Below are positions 12,421-24,151 of a stretch of DNA of 64,000 nt, piece after piece; position 1 is the stretch's first letter, and every line of letters begins with the position of its first letter. Under the pieces are notes generated by a model. It was not told the DNA's origin, searched no databases, and was given only the letters and a program-made list of their open reading frames with translations. This DNA comes from Gnetum montanum (Eukaryota > Streptophyta > Gnetopsida > Gnetales > Gnetaceae), in assembly GCA_015680685.1 (NCBI GenBank), contig MNCI01008925.1, positions 488,547 to 552,546 of the forward strand. The letters are read 5' to 3'. The translations under genes and the position numbers were made by a program.

Positions 12421-13775
12421 CTTTGTAAGACAATCTTTTCCATATATGGCCAATAATACCCTAAGTGACGGATTTTAGTGGCCATGGCCCGTGGGGCTAC
12501 GTGTCCTCCACACAGTCCCTCATGAACTTCGCCGACTATACATTGTGCTTGGTCCTTGTTAATGCAAGTGAGAAATACTCCATCGAAAGAGCGTCTGCAA
12601 AGTGTACTGTCTCCTATGATGACGTATTGCCTAGCTCGCTTGCAGATTGCATCTTTTTGTGCACGCATTAGCTCGTGTGGTGGTTCTCCATGCAGAAGGT
12701 AAGTTTTAATGTTATCATACCATTCTCGCATTTCATCCGCAAGTAGTGAAAATATTTGCGCAGTCTGGATGACAGGATCTGCACACTCTGTCATTAAGAT
12801 GGGACAAGTGTCAAACAGATGCGATGGCACATTCAATGCTAACGTAGCCAGTGCATCGGCTAGCGTGTTGTCATTTCGAGGCACGTGTTGGGCATCGGTT
12901 GCTGTGAACTGCTTCAAAAGATCTTTAGCCATATCGCAGTAAGGCTGTAAATGTACAGCCTTGCAGGTGTAGACTCCTGTGATTTGATTTATCACGAGCA
13001 TCGAATCGCCTCTAATCGCCAGGTGTTGAATGTTAAGCTCTCTAGCTGTTAATAATCCCTTGAGGAGCCCCTCGTACTCTACCACGTTGTTCATACAGGG
13101 GAAGGTCAAGCGGTAGGCATACAAACGTACATCCTCAGGTGACAGCGTAATGACTGTGGCGACACTGCTGCCTCTAGCAGTTGAAGCTACATCAAAATGT
13201 AACGTTGCTTCGAGGCCTGTTAGAATAGGGCTTAGACTATGTACATGTTCGTCTAGAAATTTAGGCTCTATCGTCGCCTGACTGTTAATAGGTGATGTCA
13301 TTAGTTGGTTGGCTATCGCTTGGCCTTTCGTAGAAGATTGGCCAATGTAATGCAGATCGAATTCTGCCGTGATAGCTTTCCAACGAGCTATCCTACTACT
13401 TTCGTATAGGTTGTGCGTAATATCTCTCAGGATGTTATTCTTGCAGATTATATTAACTTTGCTACGGAAGAGATAGTGTCTGCACTTTTTGAGCGCAAAC
13501 ACTAACGCTAAACAATTACACTCTACTTCATTATACCTCATTTCATACACACATAGAGCATGACTCAAGTAGTAGACGGGTACTTCTGACCCATCACCTC
13601 TCTTTTGACAGAGTAATGCAGCTAGGGATACGTCTGAGGTTGCGAGGTAAATGTACAACAGTTGATCCCTTTGTGGCGGGAATACTATTAGCAAGCGTTG
13701 AAGTTCTTGTTTCAAGCTGTCAAACGCATGCTGACAATCATCTGTCCATTCAAAATTAACCCCCTTCTTAAGCAA
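12387..13775 (-). pseudogene. RNase H, archaeal-like second RNase H and integrase zinc finger (element D pol)
   Basis: This open 462-residue segment of pol starts after a stop, so its first Met is not a true start. Residues about 40-160 are the ordinary Ty3/gypsy RNase H (YLATSDVSLAALL; YNEVECNCLALVFALKK). Residues about 190-310 form a second RNase H of the archaeal-like type, with the four acidic catalytic positions visible: Asp195 (HFDVAST), Glu233 (EYEGLLKG), Asp257 (RGDSML) and Asp307 (NTLADALA). Two RNase H domains in tandem are diagnostic of the Tat lineage. Residues 418-455 are the start of the integrase HHCC finger (VHEGLCGGH, YYWP, C). The frame breaks here and continues in the integrase segment. 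Confidence 0.93.
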
Positions 13776-14996
13776 ATGCTACATAAGGTGTAATTTATCT
13801 ATTAACTTCTAGATGAACCGTCTGATAAACTGTAACCGCCCTTGCAACCCATGTAATTGCTTGAGATTTCTAGGGGGTGTCAACTCAATGATGGCCTTGA
13901 CCTTATCAGGGTCTACTCGTATGCCAGTTTCCGACACCACAAACCCCAACATGCATCTGGTTTTAACTCCGAATACACACTTCTTTGGGTTGAGCCAGAG
14001 GTCGTATTTAGAGCATCTTTTAAGGACTAACTTTAGGTCCTCTGAATGATCTTCTGACCTTACAGACTTAACAACTATATCGTCAACATAATCATTCAAT
14101 CTGCCTAGGAGATAATCACTAAAGATGTACGTCATAGCTTATTGATACGTAGCACCAACATTTTTTAAACCAAAAGGCATCATAGTGTAACAAAAGGTCC
14201 CCTAGGATGTCATGAATGTTGTGGTCAGCTGGTGTTCTAGGTTGATGCGAATCTGATTATAGCCTGAAAAACTATCCATGAAGGATAAAAGCGCATGCCC
14301 AGCGGTTGTATCTACTAGTTGGTCGATACCCAATAGCGGGAAGTTGTCCTTGATTGTGGCTTTGTTCAAGTCCCGAAAGTCTATGCAGATGCATATCCCT
14401 CTGGTCTTCTTAGGGACAACTACAATGTTAGATACCTAGTCTGAGTAATCGACCGCGTGGATGAAACCAGCCTGGTATAGTTTAGTGATCTCATCATGTA
14501 CTGCTAGAGTGATTTCTGGCTTAATTTTTCATGCTTTTTATCTAATCGCTTTAATATGCGGGTCTAGAATTATGTTGTGTTGTATTAGCCTTGGATCTAG
14601 TCCCGGCATATCTTCATATGACCATGCAAATACTGTGACGTTATTTTGGAGTACCTGTTTTATATTGTCATGTGCCTTTTGGTCTAGTAAAGAACTAACC
14701 TTAAGAGTTTTGTTCTCACCTTTATGCGTAACCACAGGGACCTCGTTGAGGGGGTCTTCGGTTATATCTCCAGCCTCCAGATCTACTGTGCACATCGATA
14801 GTTCTGGCCAGTCTAGAGATGTTTCCGACGTGGCTATGGTTGCGTCATTGAGGGAAAGGTTAGTTTTTACTAGTGTGAGATCAAATTGTCTAACAATTCC
14901 CCCATGTGGGCCTGTTAAGGCTAGGGGTGCAAATAAAGTTGCGTCCATTTGCCAACTATCCTGCAAAATTGCCAAATATGAAAGTGATTAGGAAAA
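13776..14996 (-). pseudogene. Reverse transcriptase (element D pol)
   Basis: This is the RNA-dependent DNA polymerase of the element, in the same frame as the RNase H segment. The N-terminal linker is at 14975-14538, then the RT domain: DMPGLDPRLIQH, VVVPKKTRG, CIDFRDLNKA, HALLSFMDSFSGYNQIR, MPFGLKN and the catalytic YVDD (14079-14090). The fingers, palm and thumb are all present. At least six in-frame stops (between 14540 and 13770) replace codons that are normally Gln, Arg or Trp, so no functional enzyme can be made. The sequence before it (about 14990-15150) is non-coding up to the antisense module. Confidence 0.93.
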
Positions 14997-15151
14997 TGCT
15001 AAGTTAAATGTGGCAAGTATTAGCGTATGATTCTTGGTGTAGTTTGAAAAGGTATGGTATGACATTGCCGAGCGTGAAGAGCTAACTGAATTTCGAATAC
15101 CATGAACAGCCTGTAATTAATGTGACCCAATTACGAAGTGATAAGGTATAG

Positions 15152-15174
15152 TAGTTTAAGGTCGTTTTGGACCG
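15152..15174. repeat. Single repeat unit bordering the antisense module
   Basis: TAGTTTAAGGTCGTTTTGGA and the CCG after it match the first unit of the array at 19643 (TAGTTTAAGGCCATTGCGGG then CC). A unit therefore lies on each side of the antisense gene. Confidence 0.6.
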
Positions 15175-15420
15175 TAATGTATGCGATATCTGCTGCATTA
15201 ATGCCCTGATCTTTGGGTTCCATCTCATGCTAACACCAGTGTTTAGGCAAGTCCCGCTTCAATCGGGCATCAAGTCAGTTATTCTTGCATATTATAAGTA
15301 AGCGGTTCATATCAAAATTAGGTTGTTGGCTATTGCAAATTCGAATTCAACTGTCGCAGAGAGAGAGAAAGAGCAAAAGATAATAGTGCATTATTTGTGA
15401 AGGTTTACAGAACTATAACT

Positions 15421-18400
15421 ATGGCACCGAAGGTGAGAGAAAAGAATGCCAAATTGGCGAAAATCAATGAAGTATAAGGGAGTCTGCAGCGCGCTTCGTA
15501 GGCCTTGGTCGAAGTACAAGATGTTACTCCCCTGAATTGGTAGGCCATCTCTCACTTATTCGCATTGCTTTCAGTGATATATTTTTTCTTTTGTTTATTC
15601 TTTTGAGTTACTACGTAAACTAGAGTTTTGGGATATAGTCCTTGTATTAAAACAAGGGTTTAGATAGCGGTATTGCATCTATTGCCATTGTCTGAGACAA
15701 ACCTTGCACTGTTCCAAGGGTTTAAGCGATTTTGGCTGCGCAGATAAAGCATAATTTGTAGTTTTCCTAAGCATGCAATGAAATATAGATTTAGACTTTT
15801 GTCTAATGGTAACGTGTTTATGTTCTATACAGCATAATGGTGAAACCTATCCTAATTGTTTTGGACATAGTCAGGGTTTTGTGTTGTATAAACCCTCCCG
15901 CAGCCAATGTTCCTCCCCCTCAAACTTGCCTACAGGGGAAAGCAATATGGTTCCAGAAGGGTGCGCAAGAGTTCTTGCAGTTTTTGTTGCATAACTACAG
16001 CATCATCATTTGGTCGCATTTGTCAGGCGATGTGGCTATAGCCATTTTGGAAAATTTGTTAGTCGATTCTACACAAGGCATTTTGGCTTTCCTGACAGAT
16101 GGAGCTATTGACACTGGTCGACCTCAAGACCGCAAACTTAGCACCAAAGGATTGAGGCGTTTAAGTTGGATCTAGGAGATGCCTAGATTTAGCTGTTATC
16201 ATGCCTATAACACTTTGTTCGTAGCCCGTCATATCTCAACCTACTTTCATAATCCATCGGGCATGATGTATTACTCAGGCGGGTAAGTCGTTTTACTTGC
16301 GGTGATGTTAATATGTTTTCTAATGTTTGAACTTGTAGAGCATGGGATAGTAATGCGCTATATGATACAAGTTCTTTATCAACAAAAATGGGTTATTGGG
16401 CAATTATGATACATTGTCCCTGACCGAAAGGGAGATAAATGAGTTTACATCCACTAGCAACGAACGCGCCGGTGTCATGGGGCAAATGGCCTTCGAGATT
16501 CCTAAGTATCCCACCCGTTACTCTGATTCTTTCAAGAATTGTCAGAGCCTTGGATGGTTACATGAGGAATGGACTTTGAACCCGCCCCTCACCCTCGCAG
16601 ACGTCCAAAGGAAGCTCCCTCCATTTCCTTTGCCATTCGGACCTGGTAAGGTTTCGTTGTTACAATTAGTTACAGGATATTATTGTTTGAAATGTTGTAT
16701 AACATTTTTTTTGCTATCTTGACTTGTGTTATCAGTTAGAGAATCTCAGGAAGTTACCATCATGATTTCTTGCCACGAGGCGAACACCCTCCTCTTCCAT
16801 TATGGCGACATAAAGGAAGCACAACACTGGTTCGGCCACGCAGTGGTCCCAGCTGCATTGGTTACTAAGCTACGGGAGGCGAGGCTGATGCATTTGTTCC
16901 TAGCTGTAACCCCCGATGTCCCCGCAAGTGAAATGCTAACCCTGGTTAACTCCTTTAGCAAGGGGGCTAAACATTTTTGCACGCACGTGCGTAATGTGCG
17001 TGTACATTTTGACATTGATGCTCAGTTGTTTACTGACCTTTTTGGTGTTTCTTCCGATGGTCTTCCCATAGAAGAGAAGTCGAGGAGAAGCCTCAAATGT
17101 TAGAAAGAGCTAAAGGAGTGGCTGGGGACCAAGAAGGACATGAAGGGGATTCCTTGTGAAAAGATCGAGTTGGAGGTTGCCAAGACCATTTATCCCCTCT
17201 TCCAAGCCCCCCAGAACGCTCTCATAGGAGAAGTTCTTCACCATAGAACAGGCCCGTATCATGCGAGAGGTGATAGAGAAAGGGACCCAATTTGACTAGG
17301 CGAGCTATTTCATAGAAGGGTTACGCACTGAAATGATCAGGCTCTGCCAAAAGCTTGAGTCTCGTTTCAGTGTGCACTTCACCATTTTCATAACTTGCCT
17401 CTGACGTTTTGCCGAATTTCTGGTGGTCTAGAGGAATGGGGTATGGGTGCAACAAGACCGAGACTAGTTATCCAAACCCTGGATCTCCCACCTCTTTGGC
17501 ACTACCCGATCACAGGATCCTCCGAAGGGAATTGGGGAGTCATTTTCTATAACGACTAGGAATGTGGTGGCACCTCGAACGCGAGGCTCTGATAGCGTAG
17601 GTAGGGTACTTCCCTCTTACACCGGTGATGCGTCATGGGGGAAACACCTGGCAGTAGAAATAGTGGATGCTTTGCTTCAACGTAAAAGGCCTCGTCTAAC
17701 CGAGGCACCTGTGGAGCCAGCAGGTGGCACCAGCAGAACAGTACAAGTCAAGTTTCAGCGGAGTAAACTTCCACCTAGTAAGTGAGAGGATACAGTAAAA
17801 GTTATGGTAATTGTTGTATTACACAACTTATTCAAGGTGTTTTGAATTATTTAAGTGTATTATATGGTAGGAACAGGGAGACCTACAGAGAAGTTGACCC
17901 CTAAGACAGGGGCTATGATGTTACAACATGGAGAAGAGGCCCCAGTTTTGGAAGAGGATGCCCCGGTTATTAGGGTGAGTGACGCACAAACCCTTGTGCG
18001 TGAAGAGAGAGTGGAGGCGGAGAACGTTGACACACTTCCCACTGGGACAGGAAGAGGTAATCAATCTATTAAAATTTTTAAGAGATTCTATTATTAGCCA
18101 AAATTTTTGACTTAATTATATCACAGATGAACGAGGTGATTCCCCATCCACCGTTGTAAGCAGAGTGTGGGGCGAATTCCCCAATAAATTCACCTTTATG
18201 GAAGGCATCGTTAGTGATATGATCGAGTGCTTAGAATGCGTCGATCCTGGGGTTGGTATGTTCCAGCTATTGTATGCTTATTTTGTTATAAGGTTACAGT
18301 GCCTAATTACACTTGATCTAATATTTATCATCAGGAGCTCGCCTTCGATGGAACTCTACGGAGCCCATTGACCTAGACACCATCGAACCCTCATCAGAAG

Positions 18401-19464
18401 CAATGGTCGTGCCATGCAACATTTACAAAGAAATGCGTAAATATGCGTTACATTCAACCCACTCCCTATGGGAAAGTCAGAATGCCAATGAAGACCTCTG
18501 GAAGAAGCTGCAGAGATCAAAGAAGGAAAGGATGTCTCTGACCAGAGAGGTTGGAGACTTAAGGTCGCGATGTGAATTCTTGCAAGCTCGAGGAACAGGT
18601 GAAGAGGACTGGTGGACAGCCGTCATTGACTACGCTCACTACTGGACCGTAGTCAGAAACAGCGTACAAACTAGTCGTGAATTAGTCAAGCAAAGGATGC
18701 AGATGGAGCTCCTGGCCCAAAAGAATCAAGACTGGAAGGACTTTTGTGCAAGTGTCCAAGAGTGGGGACAGACGTAGAAAGATCATAAGCATCTGTATAA
18801 GTGAGAAAGTATTGCTTATCATCAGCATTATCAAGATTCTGCCATTGAAGCTCGATCCTTGCGATTGTTCCTTGATGTCATTGGTGCGTCTGAGGCCTTC
18901 GAGAAGTTCCAGGAGCAAGTGATGGTGAGCATGTCTCCGAAAAGAGAAATTACTCTTCTCGAGGAAGAGACCACAGTCCCTACCTTCTTCCCCAAACCAC
19001 CCCGGTGGACTAGTGTGGAGAAGGGGAAGGTTAAGGTTGGAACTAATTTGGGGAACAGGTTTTGGTCTAAGTTGACTGAAGACGAGATTATGCAACGTAT
19101 GTGGGTCAGTTTAGATCAACTCCCCTTTGCTACTGATGCAAGGCCATCGCGAGTAAGTTTTAGTGTTGTTAAATTTGAATTTTCTGAATTGTCCTATCAT
19201 GGCTTTTGCTAATATACTTGTTGTATGTAGTTACAAGAAATGAACAAAGAAGGTGGACAAGATGAGGCGTATGTTCAGGGAGGAGAGCGTAATGACGCAG
19301 ATCGTCACCTCGGGGAGCAATTTTTAGTGGAACAACCCTGTGAAGATGACGTTCCTCATGAGGGAATACTTCCTAAAAGGGACGGCCCGTATGAAGATGA
19401 TTTTCTAGGCTTGGAAGTAGAGTTACGGGATACGGGAGACAATGGTGCTAGAGGGGATGCGTAA
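15421..19464 (+). pseudogene. Antisense eight-exon gene carried by element D
   Basis: The gene runs opposite to the element and sits between its protease and RT regions. Exons: 15421-15539, 15833-16282, 16339-16645, 16736-17777, 17871-18056, 18127-18255, 18335-19152, 19231-19464, about 1095 codons. Every intron is GT-AG (e.g. GTAAGT donors at 16283, 17778 and 19153) and all seven joins keep one phase. Exon 1 starts MAPKVREKNAKLAK (basic). Exon 2 is FCP1-like. Exon 4 has FDIDAQLFTDLFGVSSDG, resembling Transposase_32-type extra ORFs of Tat elements, and KRPR, a possible nuclear signal. Exon 7 is a coiled coil (SLWESQNANEDLWKKLQRSK). Exon 8 is acidic and ends with TAA. Defects: stops in exons 1, 2, 4 and 7 and frameshifts at about 16396 and 17230. 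Function unknown. Confidence 0.8.
15833..16420 (+). other. FCP1/NIF phosphatase-like domain in exons 2-3 of the antisense gene
   Basis: Exon 2 reads PILIVLDIVRVLCC, then GAQEFLQFLLHNYSIIIWS, GILAFLTDGAIDTGR, KLSTKGLRRLSW, YNTLFVARH and FHNPSG. This order follows plant NLI-interacting-factor (FCP1-homology, HAD superfamily) proteins: LDVNG.LC, P...FL.F....Y....WS, K.L...W, NTLLVDDSP, NP. The first Asp of the catalytic motif is kept (LDI), but the DDSP-like position reads ARHI, so phosphatase activity is unlikely even in a repaired form. A captured host-gene fragment is possible. Recognition is from pattern only. Confidence 0.5.
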
Positions 19465-19642
19465 TTATGATTATGCACGATTTTATTTATGAGATGGAAC
19501 AAAGACAATATGAATTTTGACATGATTAATCATGGAAATTTTCTCTATGGTTTTTAATTTTATGTTTTTATTTATACAAATCATAAATATAATTATTGAG
19601 GATTTTGGGTAGGTGGCGTTATTGTGACCGTTGAATGGAGTT

Positions 19643-19845
19643 GCTAGTTTAAGGCCATTGCGGGCCGTTACATAGTGTTTGCATAAAATATAGATGAATT
19701 TGCTAGTTTGAGGCCATCCCGGGCCATTAAGTGGTTTTTGCGTAAAGATAGAAATCGGATATTTTAGTTTAGGGCCATTTCGGGCCTTCGCTAGTTTTAG
19801 GCCATTGCAGGCCTTTACTAGTTTTAGGCCATTGCAGGCCATTTG
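19643..19845. repeat. Five-unit short repeat cluster at the 3' side of the antisense module
   Basis: Units at about 19643, 19702, 19764, 19790 and 19818 share CTAGTTTTAGGCCATTGC plus a GGCC end. The first nine bases and most of the rest match the core of the array at 10985-11455, so the two arrays are probably related. Following sequence to about 20080 is AT-rich with repeated GCGTAA and no gene. Confidence 0.75.
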
Positions 19846-20089
19846 CGTATGTCGGAGAGTGCAATTGATAAAAGTGTAAATGTTTGCGTAATTGTATTAA
19901 TGTAACTAATAGGAGTTAAGAAGAATAAATGGTGTAAACTAGGAAACGTAAATGGCGTAATTGATAGAAGACATAAATATATGTATACTAAACAAAACTG
20001 ACAGTGAAAACTGATAAGCGTAAATGGCAAAACTAGTGAAAGTGTAAAGATGCGCGTAAATATCACGCAGGTCAATCGCTAGCCCGTAA

Positions 20090-20911
20090 TTATTTTTTGA
20101 TAGCTTTTACGTTGAGTGGTGTGAAAGGGCGAGGAGATCTATGACCTGACTCCTTCACATCATCTTCCTCTCCCTGAAATGGTAGGTCAGCCCAGGCTAG
20201 GCTATCATTAGTCATTTCGACTTGTTCGGGAATTTGGACATGGGTTTGATCTACGGGCATTTCGACTTTCAAACCCTGTTCTTCCTCGATGTTATTGATG
20301 GTTCTCAGAGTTATTTCATCACCATGTATCACTACCTCTCCCCCTGCATAAGGTAGGTGTATCGGTTGGTGTATCGGTGATGAAACTGCCCTCAGTTGGG
20401 CTAGCTAGGACCTCCCTAGAATCAGGTTGAAGTCGGGCATCTCCTCGACAACGATAAATGTGGCGTCTGTTGGGAACTGGTCTCCCACCACAAAATCGAT
20501 ATGTACCATCCCTTTGACTTGAACTCGTGCCCCGTTGAATGACTTTAGGCATGATGTCATCGTAGGACTAATCTAGTTGACCAGGCCCAACTTATCCACT
20601 ATAGGATAAGGGATGACATTCGTAGCCGCACCATCGTCAACGTGCACCTTCCGGATCCGATGTTGATCAACCCGGATGGTGATGAACATGGGTTCTATTG
20701 TCACTCAACCTTTCTTAGGATCATCTTTGATGGATTCATCATGAAAGGTCAACGGGATAGGTTTAGGTTGTTTAGCGGTGGGGGGAAACATGACAGCATG
20801 TATCACTTCCTCTTCCGCTGGTAAGCTTTCATCCATAGGTATGGATGTCAGCATACGGACCATAGCCTCATGGTACTTTTGAGACATCATAAGCAAGTCA
20901 TAGAGGCTCAA
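20090..20911 (-). pseudogene. Aspartic protease region (element D gag-pol)
   Basis: The protease cleaves the polyprotein. It is in the same frame as gag (start 23902). The active-site motif reads VDDGAATNVIP (codons at about 20628-20638), followed by IDFVVGD and DFNLILGRS, the usual flap-to-C-terminal pattern of Ty3/gypsy proteases. Several stops interrupt it. The frame ends at about 20090, directly before the repeat cluster and the antisense module, so the normal join to reverse transcriptase is broken by about 5 kb of other sequence. Confidence 0.8.
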
Positions 20912-23902
20912 TGTTTTGTTCTTCTATTTTAGAGCTTGCTTGACTTGCGTAAATGCATCGAGGAGGTTCTGCTCTCAGCTGGGTTGCTTGTCCCCTCTTT
21001 CTTCTTCCATTCGCCCTAAGAGACGAATTTCCTGAGGTGGAATAGCATCAGTCAGAGGGTTATATTTCTTTCTGCCAAGGGGAGGTAGCTGTGTTTTCGT
21101 ACCTTTGTCTTGCCCAGGAGGTGCAGGTGAAGGTACAAAAGCTAGGGGCCTGGGCTTAGCAAACCCTAGCGTAGAGCGGTCTTTGTTTGCGTTAATTGGT
21201 GCATCTCCTTCCCTTTTTTCGTTGGATGGAGGTTGATGGTTTTGGTTAGAGACTCGCCCCTATGTAAAAGGGGCAACAGGCGGTTTTTGTGCCCTAAGAA
21301 TAAAAGGCATCTTAGGAGTAGGCATGGGCATGACTGCGGCTTTATTGTTAATGTGAGACTGGGTTATAGTTTGACAGGGCGTCTGAATGACAAAGGGTTG
21401 CGTTGAAGCGCTGCTGACTGCCAATGAAGAACTCACCCCCTGGGGTGAACTGATAGGTACACGTAACACAAAGGGTTGCTTAGGCAGTACCTTCCCCTCA
21501 CTGTCTGTACTTACCATGTTGATGGTGTACGTTGTGTTATTTGTGTTTAACGGGTCTTTGTACACATGCATCGCCTGGTTTTTGGGTTGTGTTGGACTAC
21601 TGCTATCTAATGTCAAAGAACCATTGTCAATCATGCGTTGAATATCATCCTTCAACACCTAGCAATAATCGGTGTCATGACCACACAACTGGCGGTAGTC
21701 ACAAAAATGGTCCAACCTGAAAGACTTAGGGACTGGCAGTTCGTTGGGTAGGGCTAAAGAAGGATTCTTCAACAATTCACAATGATGCCTGTGATGCTCC
21801 AGAGCTTCTTTGGATATTTTTTTGTTTTGAATATATCCTGCTCCTAATAATTTTTTCAGCAGTTTCGAATGCTTTATATGCAACGCTGTATATTTTGAAC
21901 GATCTTTACGCTCAAAGTTTGGCTTTGACTGTGAGGGCTGTTCAAGGGCAAGTGCTTCTTGGCCGGTGCTGCTTGTACTAGCCGTGGTCTCAGCAGGTGC
22001 TATGGATGCCTTCTTGTTATTCTTGTTTTTGGCATCCTCGGCCAACGCAGCTACTATCGTCGTTGTTGTTTTACCTTTGTCTTTACCCTTACTATTGGCG
22101 TTCTTATAGGACACATACGTTGGGTCTTTGCTAGCCTCCGCAACATCTTGGATGCTCTTAGCTTGCATGAAGGCTTGACTCAGGGAGCAAGGGGCAAGGT
22201 AGTATAGTTTAGACTTGATGAAGTCGTTAACTGCTCCTTTGAAAATAGCCATCAGATGGGCTTCCGCGATAGGCTCACGGATTTCATTCAGAGTAGCACT
22301 TCATCGTTGTATAAACTTCTAGACTGGCTCGAGCAGGTCTTGTTTCACTCCCATAAGTTGATCTAACGTGACTTCTGGCTTTAAATTATATTGAAAGCGA
22401 GTCACAAATTGTGTTAGAAGCTCTTCCAAGGTTGAGATGGAAGAGCGAGAGAGTGCTCGATACCATTCCAAGGCCTTACCTGCCAGAGACATTGCAAAGA
22501 CACGGATAATCGTATGGGGCCATTGTTGTAGTAGCAAGGATTCAAACCTAAAAGTAACGAGATGAGCATTAGGATCACCTTCCCCATTGTATTTAGTAAA
22601 ATGGGGCAAAGACATCCCTGGAGGCAACGACAGCATGGGGAGTACTGGGCTGATGGGGTCATCATGGTAGAAATCCATTACCTGTATTGTATCAAAGCCA
22701 GCAGCTTTAAGATGCTTAACTTCCTTGGTGAGGGTCTGAATAAGCAAAAAAGCTTGATCCAGACCTGTTGATAACAAAGTTGGTGCTGGAGGAGCAGGGG
22801 GTTGGGCTGGAAGAGTAGTACCGAGCAATGGAAAGGGAGCGATAGCTTGGTTGACAGACAGAGTGATGGGGACTGTCCCCGCAGATGGAGCTACCTATGA
22901 AACCCACCACTCGACAGGCTATGCGAAAAAATTGTCTATCACCGGATGTATAGGATGGAAGGTGTAAGGGTGTTGTGCAATTACCTACGGGACATGTGTG
23001 GTAGATGCAGCCAAGGGTTTCACACCATAGAACACAGATTTATTGTGTTGTGCAATAGGCGTGATCCACTAACCAGCCATAGGTTGTTGAACAGATCACT
23101 ACGATTGAATGGTGGTTGCGATCTATTGCCTTGCAATGGGCTACAATGATAAGGTTTGCACCAGATTTTGCACTGGGTGGGTTATAGGCGTGGTATGGAC
23201 TTGCACTTGGGGAATGAAATGGGGGGCAGTAGACACAGGTATCACCGACGGAATACTGATTACATGTGGCGAGGGAATAACTCCCACGTTATTTTGAGGT
23301 GGCATTTGTACCTGCAAGATCGAGGCTTGCATGGTGGCCTGTGGAACGATGGGAATATGTGTTTGGGTGGTCATGATTGGGTTGAGATGGGTAGCTTCTC
23401 CGGTGAGAGGATGAAACGGGGGATTCTCATATGTATGAGGGCTGAGGGTATTATATGAATCCATGTGTTCAGACTGAGCTGCAAATTCATCTTCCTCCTC
23501 CCCCTTGTTTTGAGGCTCTAGAATAGACTGTGTAATCTAATTCTTAGCCATAACCAGTTGGGACAGGAGTTCATGATAATGATCGGTAAGGGGGATGATG
23601 TCATATGCAGTAGGGGTGAAGTCTTGACCCCCTTTGTAGATCAGCTCATAATTTCTTTTTGCCTCTATCTTGGCTCGGCTAAGGGCAAGCTTTGCCTGGA
23701 TCTTGACGCAAATGAAATTATACTCTTCAGGAGTCAAGACGGTGAATGAAGGATCCCTGCCTTGTAATCTCGATGAACGATGCAACGGTCCCTAAGGTCC
23801 TATCGCTTTGAAAGCTGATTCGGGAACGGTGATGGGATTTACGGTTGTGGCACTCGAGTCAGTGGCGATCATAGTGGCAGTAGTTGTATGTGCAGAATCC
23901 AT
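20912..23902 (-). pseudogene. gag (element D)
   Basis: Gag is the capsid/nucleocapsid precursor. ATG at 23902 starts a single frame that continues into protease with about ten stops. The N-terminal third is Pro/Gln/Thr-rich (23460-22870). The Retrotrans_gag core is at about 22610-22370 (KYNGEGDPNAHLVTF, FAMSLAGKALEWYRAL, LLTQFVTRFQYN). The segment 22250-21660 ends in a Tat-type zinc-binding pattern, FCDYRQLCGHDTDYC. The stretch after it (21650-20920) is a Pro-rich linker, then helical. The frame was chosen because five separate open segments share it. Confidence 0.88.
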
Positions 23903-24126
23903 CTCTTAGATAGATCGATAACAACAAATGAAAAGATTTAAAAGGCAATGGCAAAACGAAACCACGATTGGGCTTTCTACCCTGTAGGATTCCAAAGGAA
24001 TCGTTACTATGACCAATCTACACCACATGATTTCGTAAACTTCCCTAGAGGTATTACATTTACGTTATGTGAACATGAGTATGGATTGCTTACAGGGTTA
24101 CTCGTAAAATACAAATCGGAGGTTCA

Positions 24127-24145
24127 GGCCCTCCTTCTAGTGCCA
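24127..24145 (-). other. Primer-binding site of element D
   Basis: On the element strand TGGCACTAGAAGGAGGGCC lies six bases after the LTR end. It starts with the complement of a tRNA 3' CCA and differs from the site used by elements A, B, C and F. Sites of this kind occur in Tat/Ogre-type elements; which tRNA is meant cannot be settled here. Confidence 0.65.
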
Positions 24146-24151
24146 GAAAAA

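Noticed and set aside
14461-14991. 176-residue plus-strand ORF opposite the RT linker of D
   Set aside because: Mirror of the real minus-strand RT coding sequence.
20319-20552. 77-residue minus-strand ORF in the protease region of D
   Set aside because: It is out of frame with gag and protease; the active-site motif is in the other frame.
23156-23458. 100-residue plus-strand ORF opposite gag of D
   Set aside because: Shadow of the Pro/Gln-rich gag segment; low complexity.
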